In this document: in pieces, positions 8,563-16,825 of the stretch
Layout: every line of letters starts with the position of its first letter
How positions within the stretch are numbered: the first letter of the stretch is position 1
NCBI RefSeq assembly: GCF_002904165.1
Contig: NZ_CVTD020000024.1
Location: 96,001 to 160,000 of the forward strand
Direction: 5' to 3'
Length of the DNA stretch: 64,000 nucleotides
Source: Herbinix hemicellulosilytica
GTDB lineage: Bacteria; Bacillota; Clostridia; Lachnospirales; Lachnospiraceae
The notes under the pieces: generated by a model
Databases searched by the model: none
Told to the model about the DNA's origin: nothing
What the model saw: the letters and a program-made list of their open reading frames with translations, nothing else
Translations under genes and position numbers: made by a program

Positions 8563-9621
8563 CTACTCTACTTTTACTAACCTGTATCCTGCCGCTTTCA
8601 GCAGGCGGTTCATAATAGCCTGTCCTAAGCCGTTGTCTGCAAAACTTTCGGAAAATATATACTCCGTATGAAGTTCATCAAATTTTCTAAGGACCGCATA
8701 TAAGCCTGCGGCAATAGAATCCTCTTCTTTTCTTGAACCGATTACTTCTACGGTACCATATTGATACAGGTCCTTTGTTTCTTCCGTGGCAATAATTCCT
8801 ACGGTTTTCCCTTTTTCAAGGCATTCCTTCGCCCTTTTATTGATAGCCTCCGCAACCTTACCTATATTTCCTTCATAAATAGTAAGACACCCTTCCGGTG
8901 CATAATGGCGGTACTTCATGCCGGGAGCTTTGGGAATAATATTTTCGTCCATATTCATATTTAAGATTGCCTTGTCGTATTCGATCTTGCCTATTACATT
9001 CTCTAACATTGCTTTTGTTATACAACCCGGGCGTAAGATAACCGGCTTTTCTCCGGTCAAGTCAACTATGGTAGACTCTAAGCCAAGAGTGGATTTGCCT
9101 CCGTCAATAATCATATCAACCTTGCCGTACAAATCGTCGATAACATGTTTAGCCTGAGTCGGGCTCGGTTTTCCCGACGAATTGGCACTGGGGGCTGCAA
9201 TAAACCCTCCTGAACGTTCAATAAGAGCCCTGGCCGTTTTATTTGCAGGAAGACGTATAGCTACAGTATCAAGGCCTCCGGTTGTATTATAAGGGACTAT
9301 CTCTTTTTTGCCAAGAATTATTGTAAGCGGTCCCGGCCAAAATACTTCCGCCAGTCTATAAGCCTCTTTAGGAATATCTTTTGCAATAGCTTCTATATCA
9401 TTAGGATAGGCTATGTGTACAATCAGCGGATTATCCGAAGGCCTGCCTTTTGCTTCATAAATCTTTTTTGAAGCTTCAGGATTCAAAGCATCCGCTCCCA
9501 GTCCGTAAACAGTTTCAGTAGGAAATGCCACTAAGCCTCCGCTTTTTATAATATCGGCCGCCTTTTTTAGGTCATCCTCTTTTAACGAACCGTCAGTTGC
9601 TTGTATAATTAATGTGTTCAT
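8563..9621 (-). CDS. L-threonylcarbamoyladenylate synthase (Sua5 type)
   Basis: A 352-residue Sua5 enzyme that makes threonylcarbamoyl-AMP from threonine, bicarbonate and ATP for the t6A37 modification of ANN-decoding tRNAs. The YrdC/TsaC domain covers residues 1-205 (GGLVAFPTETVYGLGADA, AKGRPSDNPLIVHI, SANSSGKPSPT). The C-terminal Sua5 domain covers about 225-352, so this is the long, two-domain form, as in B. subtilis YwlC. AAGGAG precedes the ATG. It is the first gene of the tsaC-ywlE-rpiB unit, 18 bases before ywlE. Essential housekeeping function. Confidence 0.93.
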   Translation of the reverse strand: MNTLIIQATDGSLKEDDLKKAADIIKSGGLVAFPTETVYGLGADALNPEASKKIYEAKGRPSDNPLIVHIAYPNDIEAIAKDIPKEAYRLAEVFWPGPLTIILGKKEIVPYNTTGGLDTVAIRLPANKTARALIERSGGFIAAPSANSSGKPSPTQAKHVIDDLYGKVDMIIDGGKSTLGLESTIVDLTGEKPVILRPGCITKAMLENVIGKIEYDKAILNMNMDENIIPKAPGMKYRHYAPEGCLTIYEGNIGKVAEAINKRAKECLEKGKTVGIIATEETKDLYQYGTVEVIGSRKEEDSIAAGLYAVLRKFDELHTEYIFSESFADNGLGQAIMNRLLKAAGYRLVKVE

Positions 9622-9760
9622 TTTAATTTTATACTCCTTTTTAAAGCAATTTGCAAAATTGTCTTTTGTTCTTCGAACTTCATAACGAGGATTATAACAT
9701 GTTTATGCATATATATCTATAATTTATAATTAGTTTGTCTTTATAAAGATTTCTTAATAC

Positions 9761-10504
9761 TTACCGGAAATTTGATTTTTTCGTTGTATCCAAAGTATCC
9801 AAATACTTTTCAATGCCAAGATAAATGGCCCGAGCCATTTTTTCCTGATATTCAGAATCAGCCAGTAACGCAGCTTCCTTTTGATTGGAAAGATAGCCGC
9901 ATTCAACTATGACCAAAGGGCATGAGGTATGTTTAAGCATATAATAATTGGTGTTGGATTTTGCTTTTCTGTGGTTTCCGTCTTTTAAATATTCCTTTAT
10001 CTGTTCCTGTATAATTTCTGCCAATTTTTTCCCTTGCTCTGACTGTGCATAGTAAAAAACCTGTGCTCCCTTTACATATTCTTCTGTAAAGCTGTTCTGG
10101 TGAATACTAATAGCTAATAAAGCATTGTTTGAATTAATTATTTCTATTCTATTTTTTAAATCAGTCCGCTTTTTATTTGAGTCACTTTCGGAATATAATC
10201 CTTCGTCTTCCGTTCTTGTCATAATTACATTTATACCTTTTTCTTCAAGTATATCTCTTAGTTTTAATGAAATAGCCAAATTTATATCTTTTTCTAAAAC
10301 CCCATTTACCCCGACCTTGCCCGGGTCCCTTCCTCCATGGCCCGGATCAACTACTATAGTTATTCCGGAATATTTTCCTTCCATATCGCTTTCATAAAAT
10401 CTCATGACTTTAACCGACCGGTCTGATACTAAAATCCGTGCAATTATTATCAGAAGCAAAAAAATGATACTGAAATATTTACTTTTCATAGTCCATGCCT
10501 TCAA
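9761..10504 (-). CDS. cwlD: N-acetylmuramoyl-L-alanine amidase, CwlD-like
   Basis: A 247-residue amidase_3 protein with an N-terminal membrane or signal segment (residues 9-25). Zinc ligands and catalytic residues are visible in VVDPGHGGRDPG, the conserved EKD segment, SIHQNS and VIVECGYLSN. With its single-domain size and short anchor it resembles CwlD, which removes the stem peptide from muramic acid so that spore-cortex muramic lactam can form. The call as cwlD rather than another small amidase is by similarity of layout. The annotated start is TTG at 10504. The ATG at 10489 (sixth codon) is an equally possible start, with AAGG 8 bases upstream. Confidence 0.8.
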   Translation of the reverse strand: MKAWTMKSKYFSIIFLLLIIIARILVSDRSVKVMRFYESDMEGKYSGITIVVDPGHGGRDPGKVGVNGVLEKDINLAISLKLRDILEEKGINVIMTRTEDEGLYSESDSNKKRTDLKNRIEIINSNNALLAISIHQNSFTEEYVKGAQVFYYAQSEQGKKLAEIIQEQIKEYLKDGNHRKAKSNTNYYMLKHTSCPLVIVECGYLSNQKEAALLADSEYQEKMARAIYLGIEKYLDTLDTTKKSNFR

Positions 10505-10561
10505 TACAGGTTTCCCTATATATTATGAAAAAAATTATGGACCTATTCTTCCCAGTATGCA

Positions 10562-10598
10562 ATTATGAGGCTGTCTGGTATTAAGACCGCCTCATAAT
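10562..10598 (-). terminator. Hairpin directly after the GH18 stop
   Basis: ATTATGAGGC (10562-10571) pairs with GCCTCATAAT (10589-10598), with further GTCT/AGAC pairing inside. It starts 3 bases after the GH18 stop on the minus strand. There is no clear T-run, so it may slow or process the transcript rather than end it. Confidence 0.55.
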
Positions 10599-10601
10599 CC
10601 A

Positions 10602-12308
10602 TTAATTTATATAACGTATAATAACATTCCAGACTTCTTCTTTTTCCAAACCCAATTTCCATGCTCCTACGCCTGCCAAATCGGACTCATAAATAAGTTT
10701 CATTTTTTCCTCAATAGATTTTTCGTCTTCCAGCCACATTTTATAAACCGCTCCGTCTTTTTCATATTCGCCGTAATAACTTCCCACAGCCGCATCCCAT
10801 TTAGGCTCGACGCTGTTGTCTGAAAGAATTTTAGCTGCCGGTGTCATGGCAAAACTTTCACTCGAAATTTCACCTTCTTCGGTCTCTTTCCACAACCTGG
10901 AATAGAACGGAACGGCTATTATGGTTTTTTCTTTAGGAACCTCCTCGAGAGTGTTATCAATAGCCGCTTTTACATAATCAAGAGAAGCAACGGGCCCAAT
11001 AACATCAGAGCCGGCATGATATTCATCATAAGCCATCACTATAATGTAATCAACAATCTCTCCCTGTTCCTTTCTGTTATAGTATTTATTGTACGGAGCA
11101 GGGACATAGTTATCTACCGACAGAACTATTCCGTTATTTCTGCATTTTACTGACAGCTCACGAATAAACTGTATGAAATGTTCTCCGGCTTTTGAAGGTA
11201 TTTTTTCAAAATCTATATTAATACCGTTTATTTTATACTGAATGGCAGCTTCCACTAAGGCATTGGCCAAATTTTCCCTGCGGGATGTGTAAGAAAGAAG
11301 CTCATGCATATCCACATTGTTACTGAAATCATCTACCAAAGCCCAGACTTCAATCCCCAACGCCTTGGCTTTTTCAACGTATTCATGGCTTGCCAGGGAC
11401 GATATGGTTCCCGATACATCTGTTATGCTAAACCAGGTAGGTGCTACCACATTAACTCCTTTAGTATGGCGTATTAGCTCTTCAAGTTTTGCACCTGCAT
11501 CTTTATTAAAAATTTGATGAAAAACCAGATTTATTTTTTCACTTCTTGTTAGCGAAGTATATTCAGGAGCCTGGTAAGTACTTTCCTTTGTTTTGTAATA
11601 AGATTCTTTAAGACGTTTTTCTTTTACATACCCGATTACACCGTCCTGGGTCATGACTTTTACAAAACCATTATTCGGAGCTTCGTCCTTAACAATATAC
11701 ATAAGCTCCTCCCCTACAGAAAGCTGTACCAAAACAGGGCTTTTTATATCGGGTTTAAATCTTAACTGTGTAGCCTTAGCAACCTCCGTAAATAAGTATT
11801 CTCCCCATTTATAATCGATTACGACACGGTTAGGCTCTGTAAAAAAACGATATTGCATATCCGAATACTTTTGCACAAAATCCAAGGCCACATAAACCTT
11901 ATCACCAAACAGTTTTATTATAGGGTAATCGGAGGACATCTCGGTTTTAATCATGCTTTTTGTAACTGTATATTTATTGCTGGCAGCATCGGCCTGAATT
12001 ATCTCAGTAGGTGTAGTATAGGTAAGTATATTTTCATTACTGTCCCAATAAAACCTGTGATTGAATTTATTTGCCACAGTATCAAAATCTATATAAACTT
12101 TCTGGTCGGCTATAATGCCGTATTTGTCATAGATTTCATCCTGAAGTATTATTAAAACCTCATTATCCTTTACCTCATAATACTCGTTAAGAGGCATAAT
12201 TTCCTTACTGGGGATCAGCCTTTTTACTACGGCTACCCCTATCCCTATAGTTAAAACTAAAATTGCTACAACAATACCGGCAATTGCAATTTTTGTTTTT
12301 TTCTCCAT
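10602..12308 (-). CDS. GH18-family glycoside hydrolase with SH3b domain, membrane-anchored
   Basis: A 568-residue protein with an N-terminal transmembrane anchor (residues 8-28), a copper-amine-oxidase-like or stalk region (about 40-170), a bacterial SH3 domain (about 172-235, ATQLRFKPDIKSPVLVQLSVGEE region) and a GH18 barrel (about 250-568). The catalytic segment NGINIDFEKIP keeps the DxE pair with the general-acid Glu, and VMAYDEYHAGS is the conserved Tyr/Asp strand. Such anchored GH18 plus SH3 proteins act on cell-wall or spore peptidoglycan (YaaH/SleL-type N-acetylglucosaminidases) more often than on chitin. A GGAGG site precedes the ATG. It may be transcribed with cwlD, which supports a wall role. 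Confidence 0.85.
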   Translation of the reverse strand: MEKKTKIAIAGIVVAILVLTIGIGVAVVKRLIPSKEIMPLNEYYEVKDNEVLIILQDEIYDKYGIIADQKVYIDFDTVANKFNHRFYWDSNENILTYTTPTEIIQADAASNKYTVTKSMIKTEMSSDYPIIKLFGDKVYVALDFVQKYSDMQYRFFTEPNRVVIDYKWGEYLFTEVAKATQLRFKPDIKSPVLVQLSVGEELMYIVKDEAPNNGFVKVMTQDGVIGYVKEKRLKESYYKTKESTYQAPEYTSLTRSEKINLVFHQIFNKDAGAKLEELIRHTKGVNVVAPTWFSITDVSGTISSLASHEYVEKAKALGIEVWALVDDFSNNVDMHELLSYTSRRENLANALVEAAIQYKINGINIDFEKIPSKAGEHFIQFIRELSVKCRNNGIVLSVDNYVPAPYNKYYNRKEQGEIVDYIIVMAYDEYHAGSDVIGPVASLDYVKAAIDNTLEEVPKEKTIIAVPFYSRLWKETEEGEISSESFAMTPAAKILSDNSVEPKWDAAVGSYYGEYEKDGAVYKMWLEDEKSIEEKMKLIYESDLAGVGAWKLGLEKEEVWNVIIRYIN

Positions 12309-12364
12309 ACTATCCTCCGATGGCTTACTTGCTGATAAAATGACTTTTACAATTTATATCTCCA

Positions 12365-12393
12365 ATTATAACACTTAATCTGACAATCGTCAT
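12365..12393 (-). promoter_or_regulatory. Probable sigma-A promoter of the GH18 gene
   Basis: On the minus strand ATGACG (12393-12388), a 17-base spacer and TATAAT (12370-12365). The -10 is perfect and the -35 matches four of six. Confidence 0.55.
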
Positions 12394-13028
12394 TACTAAA
12401 TTTCGACTTATCTTTTCGGAAACCTTTTTATTTTAAAGTCTACCGCCAATGGTCTTAAAGTACGTTTTTATATTTTTACATAATGGTTTCCTTGGGTAAT
12501 CCTTTATTTATTATAAAATAATGTATAAATTTTTTATAAAACAAGGCATCTGTGCTGTCCCGGCAAATCTAATGCTTTATATTAAGGATATGTCCATACC
12601 GGCATATTCCTTATCTTCGAAAGATCTTTCGGGAATGCATAGATGCCTTTAAATATTTTTTCTAACCCAACATTAAGCCATCCCAATTAACTCCAAATAC
12701 AAAAGTAAAGAAAAAAATATATAAGCATATAAAATATTATAAATATTACTTTTAATTCAAAGTATAGAGGGCTTTTAGATCCGACTTAACTTTTGTATTC
12801 GGTTTTTAATCAAAAATCAAAAAGCCTCAGCTTAAAGAAGACCACTATCCGCTGTCCGGCCAAATAACTTTATAGTCCATTATTTAGAGGTGCAGATTTA
12901 GATCTGATAAGAAGGTTGTATGGCATTTGATTAATTATTTAGGGCATTTTAATATTTCCTATGCCTGTTTGCCTGATATGTGATATGTTATACTTTTATA
13001 TTCAAATTCTTTTATAAAGCTGTAATTT
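12394..13028. other. Long intergenic stretch with a structured element
   Basis: No gene is visible in these 635 bases. They contain the branched inverted repeat at 12543-12652. The rest (12653-13028) has small stems (for example CAGAT/ATCTG near 12895-12909) and AT-rich sequence. I do not recognise a known RNA or a gene remnant in it. Confidence 0.5.
12543..12652. ncRNA. Branched structured element, candidate ncRNA or complex terminator
   Basis: AAGGCATCTGTGC (12543-12555) pairs with GCATAGATGCCTT (12640-12652) using one G-U. The stem extends inward with TCCCG (12558-12562) and CGGGA (12630-12634). Inside are an AAGGATATG/CATATTCCTT hairpin and a GAAAGATCTTTC palindrome. T-rich sequence follows on the plus strand (ATATTTTTTC). 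It could be the distant terminator of the kinase operon or an independent RNA. Confidence 0.45.
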
Positions 13029-13652
13029 TTAGCCAAACAGCCTATCAAACAATTTTATAGTTTCTTTGGATAAAAGGGTACAGTCTGTTTCATAAGGAAT
13101 TGCAATAAGTTTTTTTCCTGTCTTTTTTGATGCTTGCTTTAGCATCTTTTTATTGGCATAAGGTATAATGTAAGTCCAATTATCGCTTCCCCTGACATTT
13201 TCCAGAGATTTTACAAGCTCAACTGTTTTTGACTGGTTCCATAATGCCCTGTCTCCTACTATGATTTTTATACCGCATCTTTTAAATTCGGCTTTCCAGG
13301 ATTCACAATCCGTACCGAAATCCATAATATAACACCCATAATCATCCGAAAAAATTTCAGGAATTTCATTTGATGCAACCTCTTTAAAAAAAGTTATCCG
13401 GTCAAGAGAAAATGTTCTTTCATCTTCCCTGCTCCATTCGAAGGCATCCTGTATACGCTTAAAGTCTCCGTGATTATTGCATTCCAGAAAGGCCGTCTTA
13501 ACTCTTTTTTCTGTTCCATAATAAAAGGCCAAAAGCATACCCGTATATGTTGCTCCCGCACCGCGGTTTACCCCTATTATGCCTATTGTTCTTTTTTCTC
13601 TTAGTCTTGTATATTCCAAGTACTTTTTTAAAAGCATGGGCTTTCTTTTCAA
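13029..13652 (-). CDS. MinD/ParA-like P-loop protein, kinase partner
   Basis: A protein of about 207 residues with a single Rossmann-like ATPase domain. The N-terminal TIGIIGVNRGAGATYTGMLLAFYY is a deviant Walker A of the MinD/CpaE type that lacks the usual Lys before the final Thr. LECNNHGDF and CYIMDFGTD follow where switch I and Walker B would be. An ATP-binding role is therefore uncertain. The likely start is TTG at 13652, which overlaps the kinase stop as TTGA behind GAGGA, so the two are translationally coupled. A TTG 7 codons further upstream (13673) is open but lacks a site. I do not know its function. It probably works with the kinase. Confidence 0.6.
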   Translation of the reverse strand: MKRKPMLLKKYLEYTRLREKRTIGIIGVNRGAGATYTGMLLAFYYGTEKRVKTAFLECNNHGDFKRIQDAFEWSREDERTFSLDRITFFKEVASNEIPEIFSDDYGCYIMDFGTDCESWKAEFKRCGIKIIVGDRALWNQSKTVELVKSLENVRGSDNWTYIIPYANKKMLKQASKKTGKKLIAIPYETDCTLLSKETIKLFDRLFG

Positions 13653-15022
13653 TTTGCCACTTCCTCGGTACAAATTTTTACAAGCTCTGTAAAAAATTCT
13701 TTGCTGACCTTATCTTTAGGCATGGCAAAGGGATCAGGCTCATAAGGTATCCGCATGCAGTTTCTGTCAGGCATATGTTTTATTATCTGCCCGAATTGCT
13801 TACCGTTAAGAAAATTAAATAAAAATATTATATCTTTATATTCTGTTATAATTTCAAGCGCATCTTCGGAAAAACCCAATTCCCAGTCTTTTGCTCCGAG
13901 TACAAGTATTTTTATATGAGAGTTTAAAAAATCTTCTTTATTTTTCATATCTAAGTTGCCATAATCCCTTATGATTATATTGTACTCGGACAAATCGGCT
14001 GTTTCGACATCGCTATGGCTTACCATAGGAATGCCTTTAAATTTTATTACACCCTGATCGCCTTTCAAATCATAATATCTGTTCTTAATCTGCCATATAC
14101 ACCTGCTGTCATTTTGCTCTATATACAGGCAGCTTATATTCTTAGCAATAAAGTAGTTGCATAAACGAAATGCCATATGGGTTGTGCCAATTCTCTTTTG
14201 TGCTCCCGCTATCCCTATTTCAACCGATGATCCTGATTTTATTTTAAATTTTTTCTTTTTGCCAATTTCCAATAAATCTTTTTCCAAACGGGCAACGGAA
14301 GCGTATCTTTGTGACGGATTGTATCTAAGGCACCGGCTTATAACCCTTTTAAGTTTTTTATCAATATTTGCCGAAAAATCAATATGCTCCAATCCGGTGT
14401 CAAATTCTAAAACCTTACCTGTAGCCATAAAATATAGTAAAATACCTATACCGTATACATCACATCTTTCGTCTGCAAGACTGTTACGATAAAGCTCCGG
14501 TGCAGCATATCCTACAGTTGCATAAAACTCGGTAAATTTATCGGCTTCATCCCTGAATATGGCGCTTCCAAAATCTATAAGCATTAGCTTCATTCCGGAA
14601 ACTATGATGTTTTCAGGTTTTAAGTCCAAGTATAAAATAGGCCGTTTTACCGAGTGAAGATAACGGATTAAATCACAAAGTTGAAGGGCAAAATGTATTA
14701 TGACATCTTTGTTAAGGCAATTTGAATTCTTAACATATTCTTTTAGTGTAATACCTTCAAGATATTGCTCAATTATATAGGAACCATCTTTATCTTCTTC
14801 AATATCATAAACTATAGGAATGCATGAATGTTTTAAATCTTTTAATATTTGTGCTTCCTTAAGCTGCAATTTATACATGGGATGATGTTTGGGGATATAT
14901 TTGATTGCTCGATATGATTTGAGTTTGATATGTTCTGCAAGATAGACCTTGGATGAACCTCCAAGACCGAGAAGCTTAATAATGCGGTACTTATCGAACC
15001 ATATTTCGTTTATGTCCTCAAT
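13649..15022 (-). CDS. Ser/Thr protein kinase fused to a MinD-like P-loop domain, ATT start
   Basis: A 457-residue Hanks-type kinase. If translation begins only at the first ATG (14878) the glycine loop is lost. The frame runs upstream in phase and encodes LGLGGSSKVYLAEH (residues 18-31) and AIKYI with the catalytic Lys41. Glu56, the YLDLKPEN loop with Asp133 and IDFG at 149-152 complete an active kinase. Residues about 262-457 form a second domain with a deviant P-loop (GAQKRIGTTH, 271-280), like the next gene product. AAAGGAGG lies 4 bases before ATT 15022, and nearby TTG and ATG are out of frame and stop within a few codons. No transmembrane segment or PASTA repeats are present. Confidence 0.75.
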   Translation of the reverse strand: MEDINEIWFDKYRIIKLLGLGGSSKVYLAEHIKLKSYRAIKYIPKHHPMYKLQLKEAQILKDLKHSCIPIVYDIEEDKDGSYIIEQYLEGITLKEYVKNSNCLNKDVIIHFALQLCDLIRYLHSVKRPILYLDLKPENIIVSGMKLMLIDFGSAIFRDEADKFTEFYATVGYAAPELYRNSLADERCDVYGIGILLYFMATGKVLEFDTGLEHIDFSANIDKKLKRVISRCLRYNPSQRYASVARLEKDLLEIGKKKKFKIKSGSSVEIGIAGAQKRIGTTHMAFRLCNYFIAKNISCLYIEQNDSRCIWQIKNRYYDLKGDQGVIKFKGIPMVSHSDVETADLSEYNIIIRDYGNLDMKNKEDFLNSHIKILVLGAKDWELGFSEDALEIITEYKDIIFLFNFLNGKQFGQIIKHMPDRNCMRIPYEPDPFAMPKDKVSKEFFTELVKICTEEVAN

Positions 15023-15069
15023 TTATCCTCCTTTCCTGTTATAAATTTGTAGCCAGGATCATCGACTTT

Positions 15070-15098
15070 ATTATACCCATTATATGGAAGTAAAACAA
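15070..15098 (-). promoter_or_regulatory. Promoter of the kinase operon
   Basis: On the minus strand TTGTTT (15098-15093), a 17-base spacer and TATAAT (15075-15070), about 50 bases before the kinase start. Confidence 0.65.
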
Positions 15099-15217
15099 GG
15101 TGTATTGTATAATAATACAAAATTATTATCTATTAGTATACATGATGTCAAAGCCACTATATGAAAACTTTAATAAATTAAGCATATTTGTTAATGCAAA
15201 TTTCACAACTTGGCGTA

Positions 15218-15246
15218 TTGACTTTACATGCTTTTTAACTTATACT
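15218..15246 (+). promoter_or_regulatory. Promoter of mecA
   Basis: TTGACT (15218-15223), a 17-base spacer and TATACT (15241-15246), leaving a leader of about 65 bases before the GTG start. Confidence 0.7.
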
Positions 15247-15319
15247 CTTTTTACACCAATGGTTGGTTACAGATGTATCTTTTGATCAGTTCCTGTTAGT
15301 ACAGAAAGGGGTGTTCTCT

Positions 15320-16075
15320 GTGAAAATAGAAAAGATCAATGACAACCAGATTAAATGCACTTTGAGTAAGGACGATTTGATAGACAGAGAATTGAAGATT
15401 AGTGAGCTCGCTTACGGAACCGAAAAAGCCAGAGCTTTATTCCGTGATATGATACAGCAGGCATTTTATGAGTTTGGTTTTGAAGTAGACGATATACCTT
15501 TAATGATTGAAGCTATTCCGATCTCTACGGATTGCTTGGTTTTGGTTATAACTAAGGTTGAAGATCCGGATGAATTGGACACCCGTTTCTCCAAATTTTC
15601 TTCCTTCCATACTCATGATTTATCCGATAAATTCGATGATGACGCTTATGCGGATGAAATAGTAAACCCGTTTGAAAATTTTGACGAATATGATGACGAA
15701 ATTGAAGAGCCTGTCAATGAAGTTGAGACGGTACCGGAATCTATCGAAGTAAACAAATCAGGTGTATTCGTTTCATCCTCAGATTTGACAAAGGTTTACT
15801 CCTTTTCTTCTCTTGGCGAAGTTATCGAATTGGCAAAAATACTTCAGGGTATATATGACGGCAGTAATTCGCTGTATAAAGATCCGGTTACATCAACCTA
15901 TTATTTAGTTGTAAATATTTCAGGTCACACACCTGAAGAAAACAATAAAATAATTAATATAATTTCCGAATACGGTAAACCGGAGCGAATTAATTACGCT
16001 ACCGTAACTTTCTATAATGAGCATTATGAGGTAATTGTTAAGAATAAAGCATTACAAATACTGGCTGTTATGTAG
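15320..16075 (+). CDS. mecA: MecA-family adaptor protein
   Basis: A 251-residue adaptor that, in Firmicutes, delivers substrates to the ClpC ATPase. The N-terminal domain (1-80) begins VKIEKINDNQIKCTLSKDDL, the family's substrate-binding signature. A strongly acidic linker (about 95-150) follows, then the C-terminal ClpC-binding domain (VYSFSSLGEVIELAKIL... YYLVV... ISEYG). The length fits the longer clostridial type. The start is GTG at 15320 behind AAAGGGGTG. An upstream in-frame ATG at 15263 lacks a site. It has its own promoter at 15218-15246 and terminator at 16091-16134, so it is monocistronic and divergent from the kinase. Confidence 0.9.
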   Translation: MKIEKINDNQIKCTLSKDDLIDRELKISELAYGTEKARALFRDMIQQAFYEFGFEVDDIPLMIEAIPISTDCLVLVITKVEDPDELDTRFSKFSSFHTHDLSDKFDDDAYADEIVNPFENFDEYDDEIEEPVNEVETVPESIEVNKSGVFVSSSDLTKVYSFSSLGEVIELAKILQGIYDGSNSLYKDPVTSTYYLVVNISGHTPEENNKIINIISEYGKPERINYATVTFYNEHYEVIVKNKALQILAVM

Positions 16076-16090
16076 CACTAACTTCTAAAA

Positions 16091-16134
16091 AAAGGATGCC
16101 AAAAAGTTTTACTTTTAGGCATCCTCTTTTTTTT
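16091..16134. terminator. Bidirectional terminator between mecA and the DUF1858 gene
   Basis: AGGATGCC (16093-16100) pairs with GGCATCCT (16118-16125), with A-runs before and T-runs after, so it can end transcription from both sides. Confidence 0.9.
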
Positions 16135-16169
16135 ACTTATAAATAAGTATTATTCGGTATCCGAAAAAA

Positions 16170-16370
16170 TTACTCACCGATTACAGCATTTATTCTGTCA
16201 ATAAGCTCATCGGGATCTATACCATGCACCAAGGCAGCTTCTTCAAGAGTTTCAGCCTGAGAAGCAGGGCACCCAAGACAGTGCATACCTATTTCGAGTA
16301 ATACCGGAATAATATTCTGATCCATGGCAATTGCCTGACCAATTGTCATGTCCTTAGTTACAGCAGCCAT
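16170..16370 (-). CDS. DUF1858 domain protein (hybrid-cluster-associated redox disulfide type)
   Basis: A 66-residue protein that is one DUF1858 domain. It has the typical MTIGQAIAMDQNIIPVLLEIGMHCLGCPASQAETLEEAA pattern with a CxxC at the end of the first half, which suggests a redox-active disulfide or metal site. These proteins are often near hybrid-cluster protein or nitrogen-oxide stress genes. Here it is divergent from a 2[4Fe-4S] ferredoxin. The precise role is not known. An AGGAGG-type site lies just before the ATG and a shared terminator follows. Confidence 0.85.
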   Translation of the reverse strand: MAAVTKDMTIGQAIAMDQNIIPVLLEIGMHCLGCPASQAETLEEAALVHGIDPDELIDRINAVIGE

Positions 16371-16574
16371 ACATTAACCTCCTTAACCAGTGGCTATATC
16401 GTTAACCACATTATAAACCAAACTCGGCTAGATTTTAGTAGCCTAGGCAACATTATATGCTATTGAATTTAATACGTCAAGAATATATTCTATATGTTTT
16501 TTCTCTTGCATATTTTTTATACATATATTAAAATAAAATAGATTGTTATAATTATGACCAAGGAGGTATATCAA

Positions 16575-16742
16575 ATGGCATATACAATTAGTGACGATTG
16601 CATCAGCTGCGGTGCTTGCGCAGGAGAATGCCCTACCAGCTCAATCTCTGAAGGCGCAAATCACTATGAAATTGATCCTAATACTTGCATTGATTGCGGG
16701 GCTTGTGCAGACGTTTGCCCTACAGGTTCAATTTCAGCATAA
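16575..16742 (+). CDS. 2[4Fe-4S] ferredoxin, clostridial type
   Basis: A 55-residue low-potential electron carrier. Two CxxCxxCxxxCP motifs are visible (CISCGACAGECP and CIDCGACADVCP), each giving three ligands to one cluster and one to the other. The ATG at 16575 follows AGGAGG by 8 bases. An in-frame ATG seven codons earlier has no site. It has its own terminator. It likely carries electrons between pyruvate:ferredoxin oxidoreductase, the [FeFe] hydrogenase matured by the hyd genes in this window, and other partners. Confidence 0.95.
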   Translation: MAYTISDDCISCGACAGECPTSSISEGANHYEIDPNTCIDCGACADVCPTGSISA

Positions 16743-16766
16743 TTAAACATTTATGGTAAGTACATA

Positions 16767-16820
16767 GAAGAGAGTTAAGCCGTATCTTGAATTAAAGGTA
16801 CGCTAACCCTCTTCTTTATT
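16767..16820. terminator. Bidirectional terminator between ferredoxin and MerR genes
   Basis: GAAGAG...GTTA.GC.GTA (from 16767) pairs with TACGCTAAC...CTCTTC (to 16814), with T-rich ends on both strands. Confidence 0.8.
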
Positions 16821-16825
16821 TAATT

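Noticed and set aside
15100..15285. 61-codon frame upstream of mecA
   Set aside because: It covers the mecA promoter and has no ribosome site or recognisable domain.
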